Positions 53,819 to 60,923 of a DNA stretch of 64,000 nucleotides are shown here, in pieces. The DNA comes from CAYRGQ01 sp964423925 (GTDB lineage: Bacteria > Bacteroidota > Bacteroidia > Sphingobacteriales > Sphingobacteriaceae). The translations under genes were made by a program, and so were the position numbers. A model generated the notes under the pieces. It saw only the letters and a list, made by a program, of their open reading frames with translations. It made no database searches and had not been told where the DNA came from. Every line of letters begins with the position of its first letter. Position 1 is the first letter of the stretch. The stretch lies in assembly GCA_964423925.1 (NCBI GenBank), contig CAYRGQ010000013.1:1-64000 (forward strand), read 5' to 3'.

Positions 53819-54545
53819 GGATTGTTTTGTTATTTTCCGTATGTCGGGCTACATAATCGATGAGGGACTCTCGTACTTTTTTGCCCAAGTCCTGGCGACT
53901 GACCGGATTGTCCAACCCGCGGAGGTTGTCCCCACCGTTGGCGAGGTAATCATAGGTGACGAGAAAATACGTTGAGTCTGGGTGCACGGGCGCCCCTTCT
54001 ATGCGGATATCGTGTGGCCGACCGTTTCGGATGGCAAGTGTCAGTCCGGCTACGGGCTGCCCATTGCTGGCTGCGATAAACTGCGCGAGCCTTTCGATAT
54101 GGCCGGCCGAGAGTTCGAGCACGACCATTTCGTTTTCGAAGGGCATTAGCTCAAACAGGTCGCCGATAGTCAGATCGCCTTCGCTCAATTCGCGGCGAAG
54201 CCCTCCCTTCGTTCCAAACGAAAGTTGCGCGCGTGGTTCGAGACGCTTGCCTTCTTCCAGTAGCGCGTCGGTAAAGAAATTCCCCAGCAAGGTTTCGGGC
54301 ACGTTTCCAGGCTTGGTCAGGGCCACCTGCGTGCGCCCTACGACGCGGTTCATCTCGGCCTCGAGCTGTTGCTTATATGGGGCGTAGTAGGCGATGATCG
54401 AGGAATCGGCCTCGATTGCATCATCTATCTGGTATTGCTGATAGGTGGGCTCGGGCGTCGGCGTGAAGATGCGTGCACAACCGCTCCATGCTATGGTGCC
54501 GGCAAGTGCCACGAGGCCAATCCGAAAATGAAGGGGTTTGCGCAT
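53781..54545 (-). CDS. Lipoprotein equal to the 5'-nucleotidase C-terminal domain
   Basis: A 254-residue lipoprotein (lipid cysteine in IAWSGC, residue about 23) consisting almost wholly of the 5'-nucleotidase C-terminal domain, which binds the nucleoside base in UshA. Typical pieces are GNFFTDALL, SFGTKGGLRREL, GDLFELMPFENEMV and YDYLANGGDNL. It precedes and overlaps by 38 bases the gene for the catalytic half, so the domain order is reversed relative to the one-chain enzyme. I chose the ATG at 54545; starts at 54569 and 54632 are in frame but precede the signal peptide. Confidence 0.87.
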   Translation of the reverse strand: MRKPLHFRIGLVALAGTIAWSGCARIFTPTPEPTYQQYQIDDAIEADSSIIAYYAPYKQQLEAEMNRVVGRTQVALTKPGNVPETLLGNFFTDALLEEGKRLEPRAQLSFGTKGGLRRELSEGDLTIGDLFELMPFENEMVVLELSAGHIERLAQFIAASNGQPVAGLTLAIRNGRPHDIRIEGAPVHPDSTYFLVTYDYLANGGDNLRGLDNPVSRQDLGKKVRESLIDYVARHTENNKTIHAQLEGRITSDQ

Positions 54546-54677
54546 ATGCCAATCCGATATTCGTTGCATCAAGTGAAAAGCGGCCGCGACTACGCGTCGA
54601 GGGCTTTTGATTTGCGAGGTAAAACTAGTCAACCCGCGTCAATTTCAGAAACAATTGCTCGTTAAATTAGATGCGGT

Positions 54678-55739
54678 CTATTCGCTTTCGTGTAATAGTC
54701 TGGGAGTTTCAACCGAGGTCGTCGCCGAAACACGGTTGGGCGTGGATGGCTTAAGTCTGACCCGTACCCGTTTTTTCAATTTGTTATCAGGCGATGTCTT
54801 GGCGTAGGAGTTCCAGTTGATGAATAATACACTGATAAGGATGATGACCAATCCGGTAATCTGTACGCCAGTAATCACTTCGTCGGTAAGGAAAAAACTC
54901 AGCATCACGGCTACGATGGGATTGACATACGCATAGGTGCTCACCTGGGTTGCGGGACGGTTTGCCAGGAGCCAGATGTAGGCGCTGTACGCAATAATGG
55001 ATCCGAATACCACCAAGTACGCGATGGACCACCACGCTTCTGCCGGTACTTCTCGCCAGGAAAACGCGGCCATTTCACCGTTGAGCACGGCGGTAAGGGT
55101 GAAGGCTATTCCCGCAATGAGGATTTGCCATGCGGTGCCGACCCAGACTGGGGTCTTGGCCTGCTCCTCTTCGCGCGCGCCGAAGTATTTGGAATAAAGC
55201 GAGCCCGCTGTCCACGCGATCGCCCCCAATACGAGCAGCAACATGCCCAGGATGTTTGAACTGCGTTGGACTTCATCGGCCGCTGTGGCTATTTGTTCGC
55301 CAAAAAGCATCACGACACCCAAAAAGCCCATGAAAAGACCCGAAACGGTCGGTACGCTGGTGAAGTTCTCCCTCCATTTGGGCTTATCCAGAATAATAAA
55401 CCAGATGGCCGCCGAAGCTGCCATGATGGCCACCAGGCCAGAGGTCATGAACTGCTCCACCCATATGATGATGCCCGTATCAATAAAGAGTAGCAGCAAG
55501 CCTGTAACGCTGGCGTGGCCAATGGCCTTCCAGTTAAAAATGTCAAACCCCTTATACCAGCACCAGCCCAGCATCAGCAAGCCGGCCACGGTAAACCGCG
55601 TGGCACCTAGCATGAAAGGCGTGAATCCGGCTAGCGCTTTGTGGATAAAAAAGTAGGTAGAGCCCCATACGACATACACGATGGCGAATGCGAGCAATAC
55701 CATGAGAAGCGGTGTTTTTTTTGTCGTATGTCTTGTCAT
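54678..55739 (-). CDS. EamA/DMT-family transporter
   Basis: A 353-residue inner-membrane transporter with ten predicted helices in two EamA repeats (first begins VYVVWGSTYFFIHKAL) and a basic cytoplasmic tail (KLKKRVRVRLK). Similar to YedA/RhaT-like exporters; substrate unknown. The ATG at 55739 is used; a TTG two codons upstream is possible. An Lrp/AsnC-type regulator gene ends 20 bases upstream on the same strand and is the likely regulator, since such pairs commonly control amino-acid exporters. Confidence 0.87.
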   Translation of the reverse strand: MTRHTTKKTPLLMVLLAFAIVYVVWGSTYFFIHKALAGFTPFMLGATRFTVAGLLMLGWCWYKGFDIFNWKAIGHASVTGLLLLFIDTGIIIWVEQFMTSGLVAIMAASAAIWFIILDKPKWRENFTSVPTVSGLFMGFLGVVMLFGEQIATAADEVQRSSNILGMLLLVLGAIAWTAGSLYSKYFGAREEEQAKTPVWVGTAWQILIAGIAFTLTAVLNGEMAAFSWREVPAEAWWSIAYLVVFGSIIAYSAYIWLLANRPATQVSTYAYVNPIVAVMLSFFLTDEVITGVQITGLVIILISVLFINWNSYAKTSPDNKLKKRVRVRLKPSTPNRVSATTSVETPRLLHESE

Positions 55740-55758
55740 AGTCAAAATGGTTTTCTAC

Positions 55759-56241
55759 TTATTCGTTGTCGGTGGGAATAACCACCTGTTGTTTTTCCTT
55801 GAATGTATCCAGTACGATCGTGGTGCGGGTGGAAATGATGTTCGGTATCTTGCTGAACGTGTTGCGCATCAGGTCGACCAGTGCCGCGGAATCGGCCGTG
55901 CGCACCTTCACCAAATAGCCGTCATCGCCGGCGATGTCATGCACTTCCTGTACTTCGGGGATAGCGGCCAGGGCCTCGCCCGTCGCTATCGATCCGATAC
56001 CGTCGGTCGAACGAATGAAAATAAATGACAAAAGCCGTTGGTCCACCGCCGCAGGGTTAACTTTCGCGGTATATTGTATGATTACTTCTTTCTGTTCCAG
56101 CTTCTTAACTCGCTCCAAAATCGCCGAGGGAGCCATGCCCAATTCGCGCGCTATATCGGCATTGTTGATGCGCGCATTCTCTTGAAGTAAGCGTAGAACG
56201 TGATAGTCCACCTGGTCTAAATTGTACTCTTTCTTTGCCAT
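55759..56241 (-). CDS. Lrp/AsnC-family transcriptional regulator
   Basis: A 160-residue feast/famine regulator. The N-terminal winged helix-turn-helix (about 9-60, NADIARELGMAPSAILERVKKLE) is followed by the RAM ligand-binding domain (about 70-150, VHDIAGDDGYLVKVRTADS), which binds amino acids and forms octamers. It precedes the EamA transporter by 20 bases and probably forms one transcript with it. A palindrome inside its promoter (56297-56309) suggests autoregulation. Confidence 0.93.
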   Translation of the reverse strand: MAKKEYNLDQVDYHVLRLLQENARINNADIARELGMAPSAILERVKKLEQKEVIIQYTAKVNPAAVDQRLLSFIFIRSTDGIGSIATGEALAAIPEVQEVHDIAGDDGYLVKVRTADSAALVDLMRNTFSKIPNIISTRTTIVLDTFKEKQQVVIPTDNE

Positions 56242-56288
56242 GGTCTAATAAGCCTATATGCGTAAAATGCCTCTGTTTCAAAAGCATG

Positions 56289-56309
56289 CAAATATACGAA
56301 TATTATTCG
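56289..56309 (-). promoter_or_regulatory. Promoter -7 element and candidate operator of the Lrp-type gene
   Basis: On the minus strand TATATTTG (56296-56289) is an exact TAnnTTTG. Abutting it, in the -33/-7 spacer, is the perfect inverted repeat CGAATA-T-TATTCG (56297-56309). An Lrp-type dimer bound there would block RNA polymerase. Confidence 0.45.
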
Positions 56310-56440
56310 ATATTTTATACAGTTGCCTGAATGATATTCTGTTTTATATATGTAATTTCGTTGCAACGACTGTTGTTGGGCGGCGAGACGGCCTATAGGT
56401 AAATGCGGGTCGCACTCCGCAAGTTCCATAGCTGGAGCAG

Positions 56441-56459
56441 GCGCCATGAATCATGGCGC
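56441..56459. repeat. Perfect 19-base palindrome downstream of ribBA
   Basis: GCGCCATGA-A-TCATGGCGC: two perfect 9-base arms around one central base, 36 bases after the ribBA stop. No T run follows on either strand, so it is not a standard terminator; it may be an mRNA 3'-end hairpin or a protein site. Confidence 0.5.
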
Positions 56460-56495
56460 TAGGGGGCAGGGGGATAACTAATCGTGGGTAGGGGC

Positions 56496-57713
56496 TTATA
56501 TTTCCCGCAGGATGTGGCCCATGCGGTCGCGTTTCGTCCGCAGGTAGCGTTCGTTGTGGGGATTGCTGGCGATTTCGATGGGGACGTTTTCCACCACCTC
56601 GATCCCGTATCCCACGAGGCCTGCCCGCTTTGTCGGGTTATTGCTCATGAGGCGCATCTTCGTCACGTTGAGATCCCGCAGGATCTGGGCGCCGATGCCG
56701 TAATCGCGATAGTCGGGTTTGAATCCGAGCTCGATGTTTGCATCTACCGTATCCAGCCCAGTTTCCTGCAGCTTGTACGCGTGGAGTTTGTTGACCAAGC
56801 CGATGCCTCGTCCTTCTTGGTTCATGTAAACAATCACACCTTTGCCGGCCTCTTCGATCATTTCCATGGCGCGGTGCAGCTGTGGTCCGCAGTCGCAACG
56901 GCAAGACCCGAAAATATCGCCCGTGACGCACGAGGAATGCACCCGCACCAAGATGGGTTCGTGGGTTTCCCACGTGCCCTTGGTGAGTGCTAGGTGCTGC
57001 TCGCCCGTTATCTTTTGGGTATAGGCTGTCAGCGTGAAATCACCCCAGGCAGTGGGCATATCGACCGAAACCTCGCGCTGGATGAGCGAATCCTTGGCCA
57101 GGCGGAACTCGATGAGGTCCTTAATGGAAATAATCTTGAGGTCAAAGCGCTTCGCCACTTCGATCAGGTCGGGGAGGCGAGCCATTTCGCCGTCTTCTTT
57201 AAGAATCTCGACGAGTACCCCCGCGGGCTCCATACCGGCTAGGCGCGCTAGATCCACCGTGGCCTCGGTGTGGCCGGCACGGCGAAGCACCCCGCCATCT
57301 TTGGCGATGAGGGGGAAAATGTGGCCTGGCCGCCCGAACTCTTCTGGCCGGATAGCGGGGTCAATCAGTGCCTTAATCGTCTTGGATCTGTCAGATGCGG
57401 AAATACCGGTAGTACAGCCATATCCCTGCAAGTCGACGGAGACCGTGAAGTTGGTTTCGTAGGCAGCGGTGTTATTGCCCACCATTAGGCCGAGATCCAG
57501 TTCCCGGCAGCGCTCCTCGGTAAGGGGGGCACATACCAGGCCTCGACCGTGGGTAGCCATAAAGTTGATCACTTCGGGCGTGGCATTTCGGGCGGCGGTC
57601 ACGAAGTCGCCTTCATTCTCGCGATCCTCATCGTCCACCACAATAATCACTTTCCCTGCCTTGATGTCGGCAATGGCTTCTTCAATCGTATCCAATTTAA
57701 TGCCCTTTTCCAT
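56496..57713 (-). CDS. ribBA: Bifunctional DHBP synthase / GTP cyclohydrolase II
   Basis: A 405-residue riboflavin-synthesis enzyme. The N-terminal domain (about 1-205) makes 3,4-dihydroxy-2-butanone 4-phosphate from ribulose 5-phosphate (DDEDRENEGDFV and GHTEATVDLARLAG). The C-terminal domain (about 210-405) opens GTP; zinc cysteines lie in CVTGDIFGSCRCDCG and the GTP contact in MNQEGRGIGL. Both halves keep their key residues, so both should be active. No FMN riboswitch is seen in the 67 bases upstream. Confidence 0.95.
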   Translation of the reverse strand: MEKGIKLDTIEEAIADIKAGKVIIVVDDEDRENEGDFVTAARNATPEVINFMATHGRGLVCAPLTEERCRELDLGLMVGNNTAAYETNFTVSVDLQGYGCTTGISASDRSKTIKALIDPAIRPEEFGRPGHIFPLIAKDGGVLRRAGHTEATVDLARLAGMEPAGVLVEILKEDGEMARLPDLIEVAKRFDLKIISIKDLIEFRLAKDSLIQREVSVDMPTAWGDFTLTAYTQKITGEQHLALTKGTWETHEPILVRVHSSCVTGDIFGSCRCDCGPQLHRAMEMIEEAGKGVIVYMNQEGRGIGLVNKLHAYKLQETGLDTVDANIELGFKPDYRDYGIGAQILRDLNVTKMRLMSNNPTKRAGLVGYGIEVVENVPIEIASNPHNERYLRTKRDRMGHILREI

Positions 57714-57780
57714 TCGCTCCGTTTTACTCTTGCAAATTTACGGTTATTAAATGGAGAAAACTAACAGCTCTGTGCAAGAT

Positions 57781-59259
57781 TTAGGCGGCTTGCCGGCGCT
57801 TAGATTGGCGTGAGGTTTTGTTTTTCACCCATTCCCACGCTTTGTTAAGCTTGATGCGGTATTGGTCGATGTCGAACAATGCCGAGTCTGTTGTCGCTTT
57901 ATAAGCCAGGAATATGGCGAGGGGAGTGAGGATGATAATCGCGAGCCACATGCCCACAAACGGTTCCATCGAACCCTCGCGCGCGGATTTTTCGGCCACG
58001 GTAGAGATGATGTGGTAGATGAGGAAAAAGATAATGGCCATGACCACCGGCAAGCCCAAACCACCCTTGCGGATAATCGCTCCTAAGGGTGCGCCGATAG
58101 CAAAGAGGAGCAAGCAACTGGCCGCCAAGGTGAACTTGCGTTGGAACTCGATATTGTAGCGCACGTCTCGGTCGCGATAAAACGCGTCGTCTACATCCTT
58201 GGTCGACACTACGTCCTTGATGTAGCGTACGTTGTTTAGGGCGTTATTCATCGCCGTAGTGACATGTCCTGAATCAACGAGCTGCGTGATGTCGGTCGTG
58301 TAGGCCAAGGGTTGTGCGGTCACCGCCGTGGCGGTATCGGGCAGTTTGTAATACTGGCCAAAATAATGGTAGTAGGATTGCACGTCGCGAAAGATCGTCT
58401 GCCGCAGGCTATCCATTTGTTGTCTGTTTGAATCCGTATAATGTTTCAGCTGCCGCAGATTAAGCATGGCGTGGTGGCTTTTGAAAAGCTCCTCATCCGT
58501 ACGTCGCATCTGGAAGGTCTCCATGTTGAACTTGCGTTCGGTTTCTTCGAAATAGAAGCGGGTAAACTGTTGGCGAGGATCATAGACTTTGGCATCCTTG
58601 GTACGTGCGTCCTCGTATTGCACGCCATCCCGCAGCTTGAGGATCATGTAGTTGTTGTCGGCCGAATTGTACATGTAGCCCTCTTTGGCCAGCAGAACCT
58701 TGGAAGCCGTATTGGTGCCCTGCATGTCGTAGATCATCAGGTCGTACAAGATGGTGCCGTCGTCACTCTTGTTTTTGGCGCGGATGGAATAACCTGGGAT
58801 GGTGTTGTTGAATATGCCGGGTTTGATGAGAAAGTCCGCTTTCTTGGTACGCACGTCGTACAGCAAGGATCCCATTTTGAGGTTGGCAATAGGCATGATG
58901 TAATCGCTGAACAGAAACGCGCCTCCGCTAAAAATTGCCACCAGGACAAAGAGGGGCATCATCGCCTTGCGCAATGATACGCCCGCTGCCTTAATGGCCA
59001 CCAGCTCATAGCTCTCGCCCAGGTTGCCAAACGTCATAATGGCGGATAGCAGCATGGAAAGCGGCAATGCCATGGCCACGTTGGTGGCGGCTGCATAGCA
59101 GAGCAACTCGAGGATGACGTACCATTCGAAGCCTTTTCCAATCAGGTCGTCGATATACTTAAATAGGAAAAGCATGAGCAAGACAAACATCACGATGAGG
59201 AACGTGACGATGAAAGGCCTGATGAAGGATTTCAGAATAAGAAGGTGTATCTTTTTCAT
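57781..59259 (-). CDS. LptF/LptG-family permease
   Basis: A 492-residue inner-membrane component of the lipopolysaccharide export ABC transporter (YjgP/YjgQ family). Three helices lie near the N terminus (about 5-120) and three near the C terminus (about 365-460), with a periplasmic jellyroll-type domain between, which is longer than usual because of a helical insert. Start motif MKKIHLLILKSFIRPF supports the ATG at 59259; the frame is open to 59319. The cognate ATPase LptB is not in the window. It lies 67 bases upstream of ribBA on the same strand. Confidence 0.88.
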   Translation of the reverse strand: MKKIHLLILKSFIRPFIVTFLIVMFVLLMLFLFKYIDDLIGKGFEWYVILELLCYAAATNVAMALPLSMLLSAIMTFGNLGESYELVAIKAAGVSLRKAMMPLFVLVAIFSGGAFLFSDYIMPIANLKMGSLLYDVRTKKADFLIKPGIFNNTIPGYSIRAKNKSDDGTILYDLMIYDMQGTNTASKVLLAKEGYMYNSADNNYMILKLRDGVQYEDARTKDAKVYDPRQQFTRFYFEETERKFNMETFQMRRTDEELFKSHHAMLNLRQLKHYTDSNRQQMDSLRQTIFRDVQSYYHYFGQYYKLPDTATAVTAQPLAYTTDITQLVDSGHVTTAMNNALNNVRYIKDVVSTKDVDDAFYRDRDVRYNIEFQRKFTLAASCLLLFAIGAPLGAIIRKGGLGLPVVMAIIFFLIYHIISTVAEKSAREGSMEPFVGMWLAIIILTPLAIFLAYKATTDSALFDIDQYRIKLNKAWEWVKNKTSRQSKRRQAA

Positions 59260-59372
59260 CTGCCGTTGTTGCCTTGTGCTAAGGTGTGGGATGCCGCGCC
59301 ACGCGCAACAGTGTCGCACGCTGGCGATGCTAGCCGCTGGATGGCTCCCATGTGAGGCAAAATTACGAAAAT

Positions 59373-59759
59373 TTATGCACCTAGTACACTTTGCAGATAC
59401 GCAATCTGGTTGTCCCAGATCAGTTTGCGGTCCTCCAGATTATCCGAACCGGCAAAATCAGTGACCATGAGTGCGACATCATTGGTGAGTTCGTCCTGGA
59501 TAATTTCCATCTCAAAATGATAGGGCTCGTCATCCAGCCACTTATATTTCACCAGTTTATTGTCGCGGGCAGACATGAGCTTGGCCGTGCGGGTTTCATC
59601 ATCCCATACAAATTCATAAATGCCTTCCCGAAAGTTTACCTCATCGGCAAACCACTGCGACAGCGCGTTAGGCTCATGCAGGAATTCATACAGTATTTTG
59701 GGGGAAGAGTTGATTTCGTACTCGATGTTAAACTTAATTTTCTCTATTTTTTCGGCCAT
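59373..59759 (-). CDS. START-like domain protein
   Basis: A 128-residue single-domain protein of the START/SRPBCC (helix-grip) fold, a small Bacteroidetes family. Recognisable points are FNIEYEINSSPKILYEFLHE, LSQWFADEVNFR and the C-terminal helix DRKLIWDNQIAYLQSVL. The fold binds hydrophobic ligands in other families, but no ligand is known here. It is cytoplasmic and lies 113 bases upstream of the LptF/G permease on the same strand. Confidence 0.8.
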   Translation of the reverse strand: MAEKIEKIKFNIEYEINSSPKILYEFLHEPNALSQWFADEVNFREGIYEFVWDDETRTAKLMSARDNKLVKYKWLDDEPYHFEMEIIQDELTNDVALMVTDFAGSDNLEDRKLIWDNQIAYLQSVLGA

Positions 59760-59848
59760 TTGTCGCTCGGTCTAAAACAGTTAGGGAAAAAGCGTGAAAA
59801 CTATAGCTAGTTTCCTTGCTTTTTTTTCTAAAGAAAAGGAAAATAAAC

Positions 59849-59856
59849 TATATTTG
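59849..59856 (+). promoter_or_regulatory. -7 element for tRNA-Met
   Basis: TATATTTG exactly matches TAnnTTTG, 13 bases before the mature tRNA 5' end. The -33 region is T-rich (TTTC at 59825-59828, one base off the ideal spacing). Confidence 0.5.
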
Positions 59857-59869
59857 CAAACGATTTTTC

Positions 59870-59943
59870 GGCGGGGTAGCTCAGATGGTTAGAGCGCAGG
59901 ATTCATAACCCTGAGGTCACGGGTTCAACTCCCGTCTCCGCTA
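59870..59943 (+). tRNA. tRNA-Met (CAT), elongator type
   Basis: A complete cloverleaf. Acceptor GGCGGGG (59870-59876) pairs with CTCCGCT (59936-59942), with G-T pairs at positions 1-72 and 6-67; the D arm starts GCTCAG, the anticodon loop is TTCATAA, the T arm is ACGGG-TTCAACT-CCCGT, and the discriminator is A. The anticodon stem has an A-C mismatch next to the loop. CCA is not encoded. The lack of three G-C pairs in the anticodon stem argues against initiator tRNA. A lysidine-modified tRNA-Ile2 also has CAT but is less likely. Confidence 0.93.
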
Positions 59944-59951
59944 CAAGTTGA

Positions 59952-59979
59952 AAGCCCTGGTTTTTACCGGGGCTTTTTT
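59952..59979 (+). terminator. Terminator of the tRNA-Met gene
   Basis: AAGCCCTGG (59952-59960) pairs with CCGGGGCTT (59967-59975), one wobble, with a T run to 59979. Confidence 0.85.
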
Positions 59980-60500
59980 GTTTGGCAAGTCATTGATCTG
60001 CCATGAGATCTACATTACGCGGTTTCTGCCGAATCGGATCGGCTATGTGAAGCTCACTTATCGACGTTGCCCTCATTGAATCGTTGCCTCCACAAGGGAA
60101 CTGCAAAGCCCACCTCGCTTCACGGCTATACGCTGGTTTTGTGCATCGACCGTGCGGTGCTAGCCAGTACCGCTGCGAGGAAAATGACTACCGCCTTCGA
60201 AATACCGTATGTGTTTTGTCCCATGTATCGGGTGTTAGACAAATTTACCAGCATGTTAGCGCATGTCATGAACCTCGCCAAGCGGCACTCCTCAATTTTA
60301 AATGGAGAAAGGGGCGTAGGGAAATCGTTGTAAATACGTGATACGCCGTACTTTCTTTTCTCTCCCTAGTCGGTGTGCAGCCCGTTAACAGGATGCGACA
60401 GGATAGTTATTTCGGCCCCTTTAGCTAAAATTGTAGTAGAAAATGGATGCGGAGTGATTTCTGCACGCTGAAACGTTTTAAACTGACCGAAAGTTAATAA
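59980..60500. other. No gene seen; possibly decayed sequence
   Basis: About 520 bases without a supported gene. Two overlapping plus-strand open frames end near 60340 (88 and 85 residues); neither has a recognisable fold, a ribosome-binding site or sensible composition. All six frames are broken by stops elsewhere. It may be a remnant of a lost gene beside the tRNA, but no repeat of the tRNA 3' end or insertion-sequence end was found. Confidence 0.4.
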
Positions 60501-60501
60501 A

Positions 60502-60836
60502 CCGTCGCAACGGACAACATATTGTGAAACAATGGGTGTAAACAGCTAGGCAAGCCACAAGCGCTTTTTAGTGCGCGCGCCTAATTTTTGCCGGTTGAAA
60601 GCAGAACGTCTTCCGGCAGGTCCGGAACGGAGGGTATAAACGTGATTGCAAATCTATCACCGAAGCCGATAACGGCGCGTTAGTCACCCCGGAAGCCAAG
60701 AGGGCGACGGAGCGACTCGCAGCCTAGCCAAATTGACATAAAATCCAATGCGTAACCGAGGAAGGAGGAATATCGTATGACCTAGAGATTTTACCGAATA
60801 TGTCTGGAGAAACCACACCGGCGGCAACCGGCGTGG
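60502..60836 (+). ncRNA. Probable structured RNA, possibly a group II intron fragment
   Basis: No frame is open, yet the stretch is dense in perfect hairpins: CCGT/ACGG (60502-60513), ATTGT/ACAAT (60521-60533), TGCCGG/CCGGCA (60589-60618), GTGAT/ATCAC (60642-60660), GCCG/CGGC (60665-60676) and a 9-bp stem with one mismatch (60813-60836). A strong GGAGGA (60764-60769) leads to ATG-ACC-TAG (60777-60785). The mix of short stems, GNRA-like loops and a ribosome-binding site reminds me of the 5' domains of a Bacteroidetes group II intron without its reverse transcriptase. No catalytic domain V hairpin is visible, so identity is uncertain; strand is chosen by that resemblance. Confidence 0.45.
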
Positions 60837-60840
60837 TCTG

Positions 60841-60876
60841 AGCTATCCAGTCTAATAACACCTGAATATAGCTTTG
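60841..60876 (+). promoter_or_regulatory. -7 element of the SusC gene, inside a hairpin
   Basis: TAGCTTTG (60869-60876) exactly matches TAnnTTTG and lies 47 bases before the SusC ATG. No -33 box is seen. The element overlaps the 3' arm of a 6-bp inverted repeat, AGCTAT (60841-60846) with ATAGCT (60868-60873). Confidence 0.4.
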
Positions 60877-60923
60877 TAATCAACATTAGGTTATATGTTA
60901 TATAACTAAACGAAACCAAAATT

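Noticed and set aside
57714..57780. Looked for an FMN riboswitch before ribBA
   Set aside because: Only 67 bases are available upstream and the conserved FMN-aptamer elements are not present.
60067..60341. Overlapping 88- and 85-codon frames considered as a transposase remnant
   Set aside because: No zinc finger, DDE or HUH motif and no inverted repeats at the edges; not supported.
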